Positions 62,445 to 64,000 of a stretch of DNA of 64,000 nucleotides are shown piece after piece. The DNA is from Icerya purchasi (taxonomy: Eukaryota; Arthropoda; Insecta; Hemiptera; Monophlebidae): contig CM077115.1 in NCBI GenBank assembly GCA_039619475.1, positions 553,930,826-553,994,825 on the forward strand. The letters run 5' to 3'. The first letter of the stretch is position 1, and every line of letters begins with the position of its first letter. A program made the translations under genes and the position numbers. The notes below the pieces were generated by a model. It made no database searches. It was not told where the DNA came from and saw only the letters and a program-made list of their open reading frames with translations.

Positions 62445-62482
62445 TGTTGTGTGTGTGTATGTATGTATGTATGTATGTATGT
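62413..62482. repeat. TA, GT and TATG microsatellite
   Basis: A TA array is followed by GTGT and a TATG/GTAT array. Confidence 0.95.
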
Positions 62483-62787
62483 AAACAGGTTAATACAAAC
62501 ATATGGGCGTAAAGAAAATGTAAATTATATTAAATGATTATAATAACTACAGCGTGTGCATATCCATATTAACTAGTCTCGCCATTCAATGCACACGTTT
62601 CCGGTCTATCTTTGTTTTAGATCTCGATAAAATTGGCGGAATATTGGAGACCATGCTGGTCACATTTATCTCAAAAATGACTTTAAATTTATTGAAAGAC
62701 CCTTTGTATTGTTTTTTATGACAGTCATAATGACACGTTGCACATGACGATAGTAGTTCATTCGTAGGATTCATAACTGGAAGCTCA

Positions 62788-62935
62788 ACTACTACGGCGT
62801 AGTTGGTTAGGCAGTGGTATTTAGTTCAGGTAGGATCTGGTTCGAATATTCCGTACATTTTGGAAATAGGTAAAAATTTCATGTGCGCTGAGTTAATGCT
62901 CACAGTTGATGAGCCCCCACTCAAAAAAATAAAAC
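62788..62935 (+). mobile_element. tRNA-derived SINE, copy 3
   Basis: ACTACGGCGTAGTTGGTTAGGCAGTGGTAT-type head (A box), GGTTCGAATATTCC (B box), then GGTAAAAATTTC, GCGCTGAGTTAATGCTCACA, GTTGATGAGCCC and an A-rich tail. Copies at 240 and 19812 share the same head and body order. Confidence 0.85.
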
Positions 62936-64000
62936 ACTTAGTAGACTTTAGGTCATTAAAGGATATCTCCCATTAAGGGGAGTAAAATGCCCTCAATTTT
63001 TTTTTCCTTTTTTAGGATGAAAGTGTGTTTCTGAAGGCTCAAAATAAAGGGTGAACCAGGTCGTAGGTCCCAAATATTTTTTGAGCCCTAGGGTGCCAAA
63101 AAACAGCGTTTCTCACGTTTTATTTTTTTTTCTCGCCTTCTAATCAATGAAAAAATCTGAAAAAATTCATGCGTATATTTTAGGTAATTACTTTTTAATG
63201 GAATTTTTTTGAGCATCAAAGAAGGTCAACATAACCACGATAAAAAAAAAAATTTTAACTTTCAATCGCGATTTTTACCGTGTTCTTGATTCTTTGCATA
63301 AAATTTTATTCCTGATATTTGAAGAGCAGAAAAAAATACAACTTATATGTATTTTTTCAGATTTTTATGGGTGGTGTAACATAACCTAAAATTCGAAAAA
63401 CTGTTTCTTTTTTTTTTTTTTTTGACATTTTTTGTCAATTTACGAACAACAGTTACATTATATATTACTTGTAAAGTACACAAAATACCTGAAGAATCAT
63501 AATTTTCACATCACTTTTTATGACCAAAAAAAACACGACAAAATTTTTTCTGAATCGCAGTTCAAAAATACGTTTTATTGTTAAGTGTTCTCAGTTGAAT
63601 CAAATCATTAGTACTAAATTAATAATTTTAATTCATTTAACGTGTTTTCATTAATTTTATATATTACTCTAGGGAATTCGGACTTTAATTTGTTTTACTT
63701 TGTAAATTTTTATAAAGATTGCAGCGTTCACATACATTTACCTTTTTTTTTTTTTTTTAAAAAAAAAAGGAAGTACTTAATACGTCAATTAAAAAAGTGA
63801 AATTTAGATTAAAATATCTAAAAAACTAAAACTTCTAGTAGGGTAATATATGTGATATATTACATTTAATTCTTTTTATAGTAAGATGTTAACAATATTT
63901 ATTTTTAAATTTTACAATTGCGAGGTTTTTATATTTCTTATGTTTCTAATGACTCGAAAAATGTCAGTTGAAAAAAATGAATCCTCTATTTGCTACCAAA
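62936..64000. other. No gene seen
   Basis: AT-rich. The segment 63030-63130 (GAAGGCTCAAAATAAAGGGT, TTTGAGCCCTAGGGTGCCAA) has the style of a transposon end but no partner is visible in the window. Confidence 0.45.

Overview
This is an AT-rich, repeat-dominated stretch of nuclear DNA from an animal, most likely an insect. The evidence is the mix of mobile elements: a mariner transposase with an arthropod-type N-terminal domain, decayed Jockey-clade and R1-like non-LTR retrotransposons, many small hAT-type elements with 8-bp target duplications, and a tRNA-derived SINE. There is no bacterial gene density, rRNA or CRISPR array. The order of insect cannot be decided from the sequence.

Layout. 1-10.3 kb holds a SINE, a foldback element, two adjacent hAT-type elements (5250-6357 and 6373-6994), dispersed repeats and a first fragment of an RNase H-bearing LINE. 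10.3-12.3 kb is a nested insertion: a mariner with recognisable inverted repeats and one internal stop codon sits inside a second element that is flanked by a perfect 52-bp direct repeat. 12.96-13.89 kb is the only open reading frame that looks like a host gene, a 308-residue coiled-coil protein of unknown function with a strong start context and a poly(A) signal. 16.9-18.1 kb is an R1-like reverse transcriptase remnant. 19.8 kb has the second SINE and 21.6-22.6 kb another RNase H LINE fragment. 24.1-25.0 kb is an endonuclease-RT type LINE remnant, followed by a striking perfect inverted repeat (two 197-bp arms, 21-bp spacer) whose centre looks like half of a hammerhead ribozyme of the type carried by Penelope-like elements. 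26.9-32.7 kb is a graveyard of LINEs: a Jockey fragment (-), an RNase H LINE 3' end (+), and an almost full-length decayed Jockey (-) with ORF1, endonuclease and RT still legible.

32.7-64 kb contains no recognisable host gene. It holds further hAT-type elements (38446-39061, 53032-53453, 60911-61777), a 1.8-kb inverted pair (40595-42415), more RNase H LINE fragments (50.7-51.4 and 54.8-55.8 kb), small inverted-repeat elements, microsatellites and a third SINE at 62.8 kb.

No genes here form a pathway. The window reads as intergenic or intronic DNA shaped by repeated insertion and decay of transposons around one small gene. No alignments could be run; element boundaries rest on inverted repeats and target duplications read by eye, and family names on protein motifs read in the six frames.
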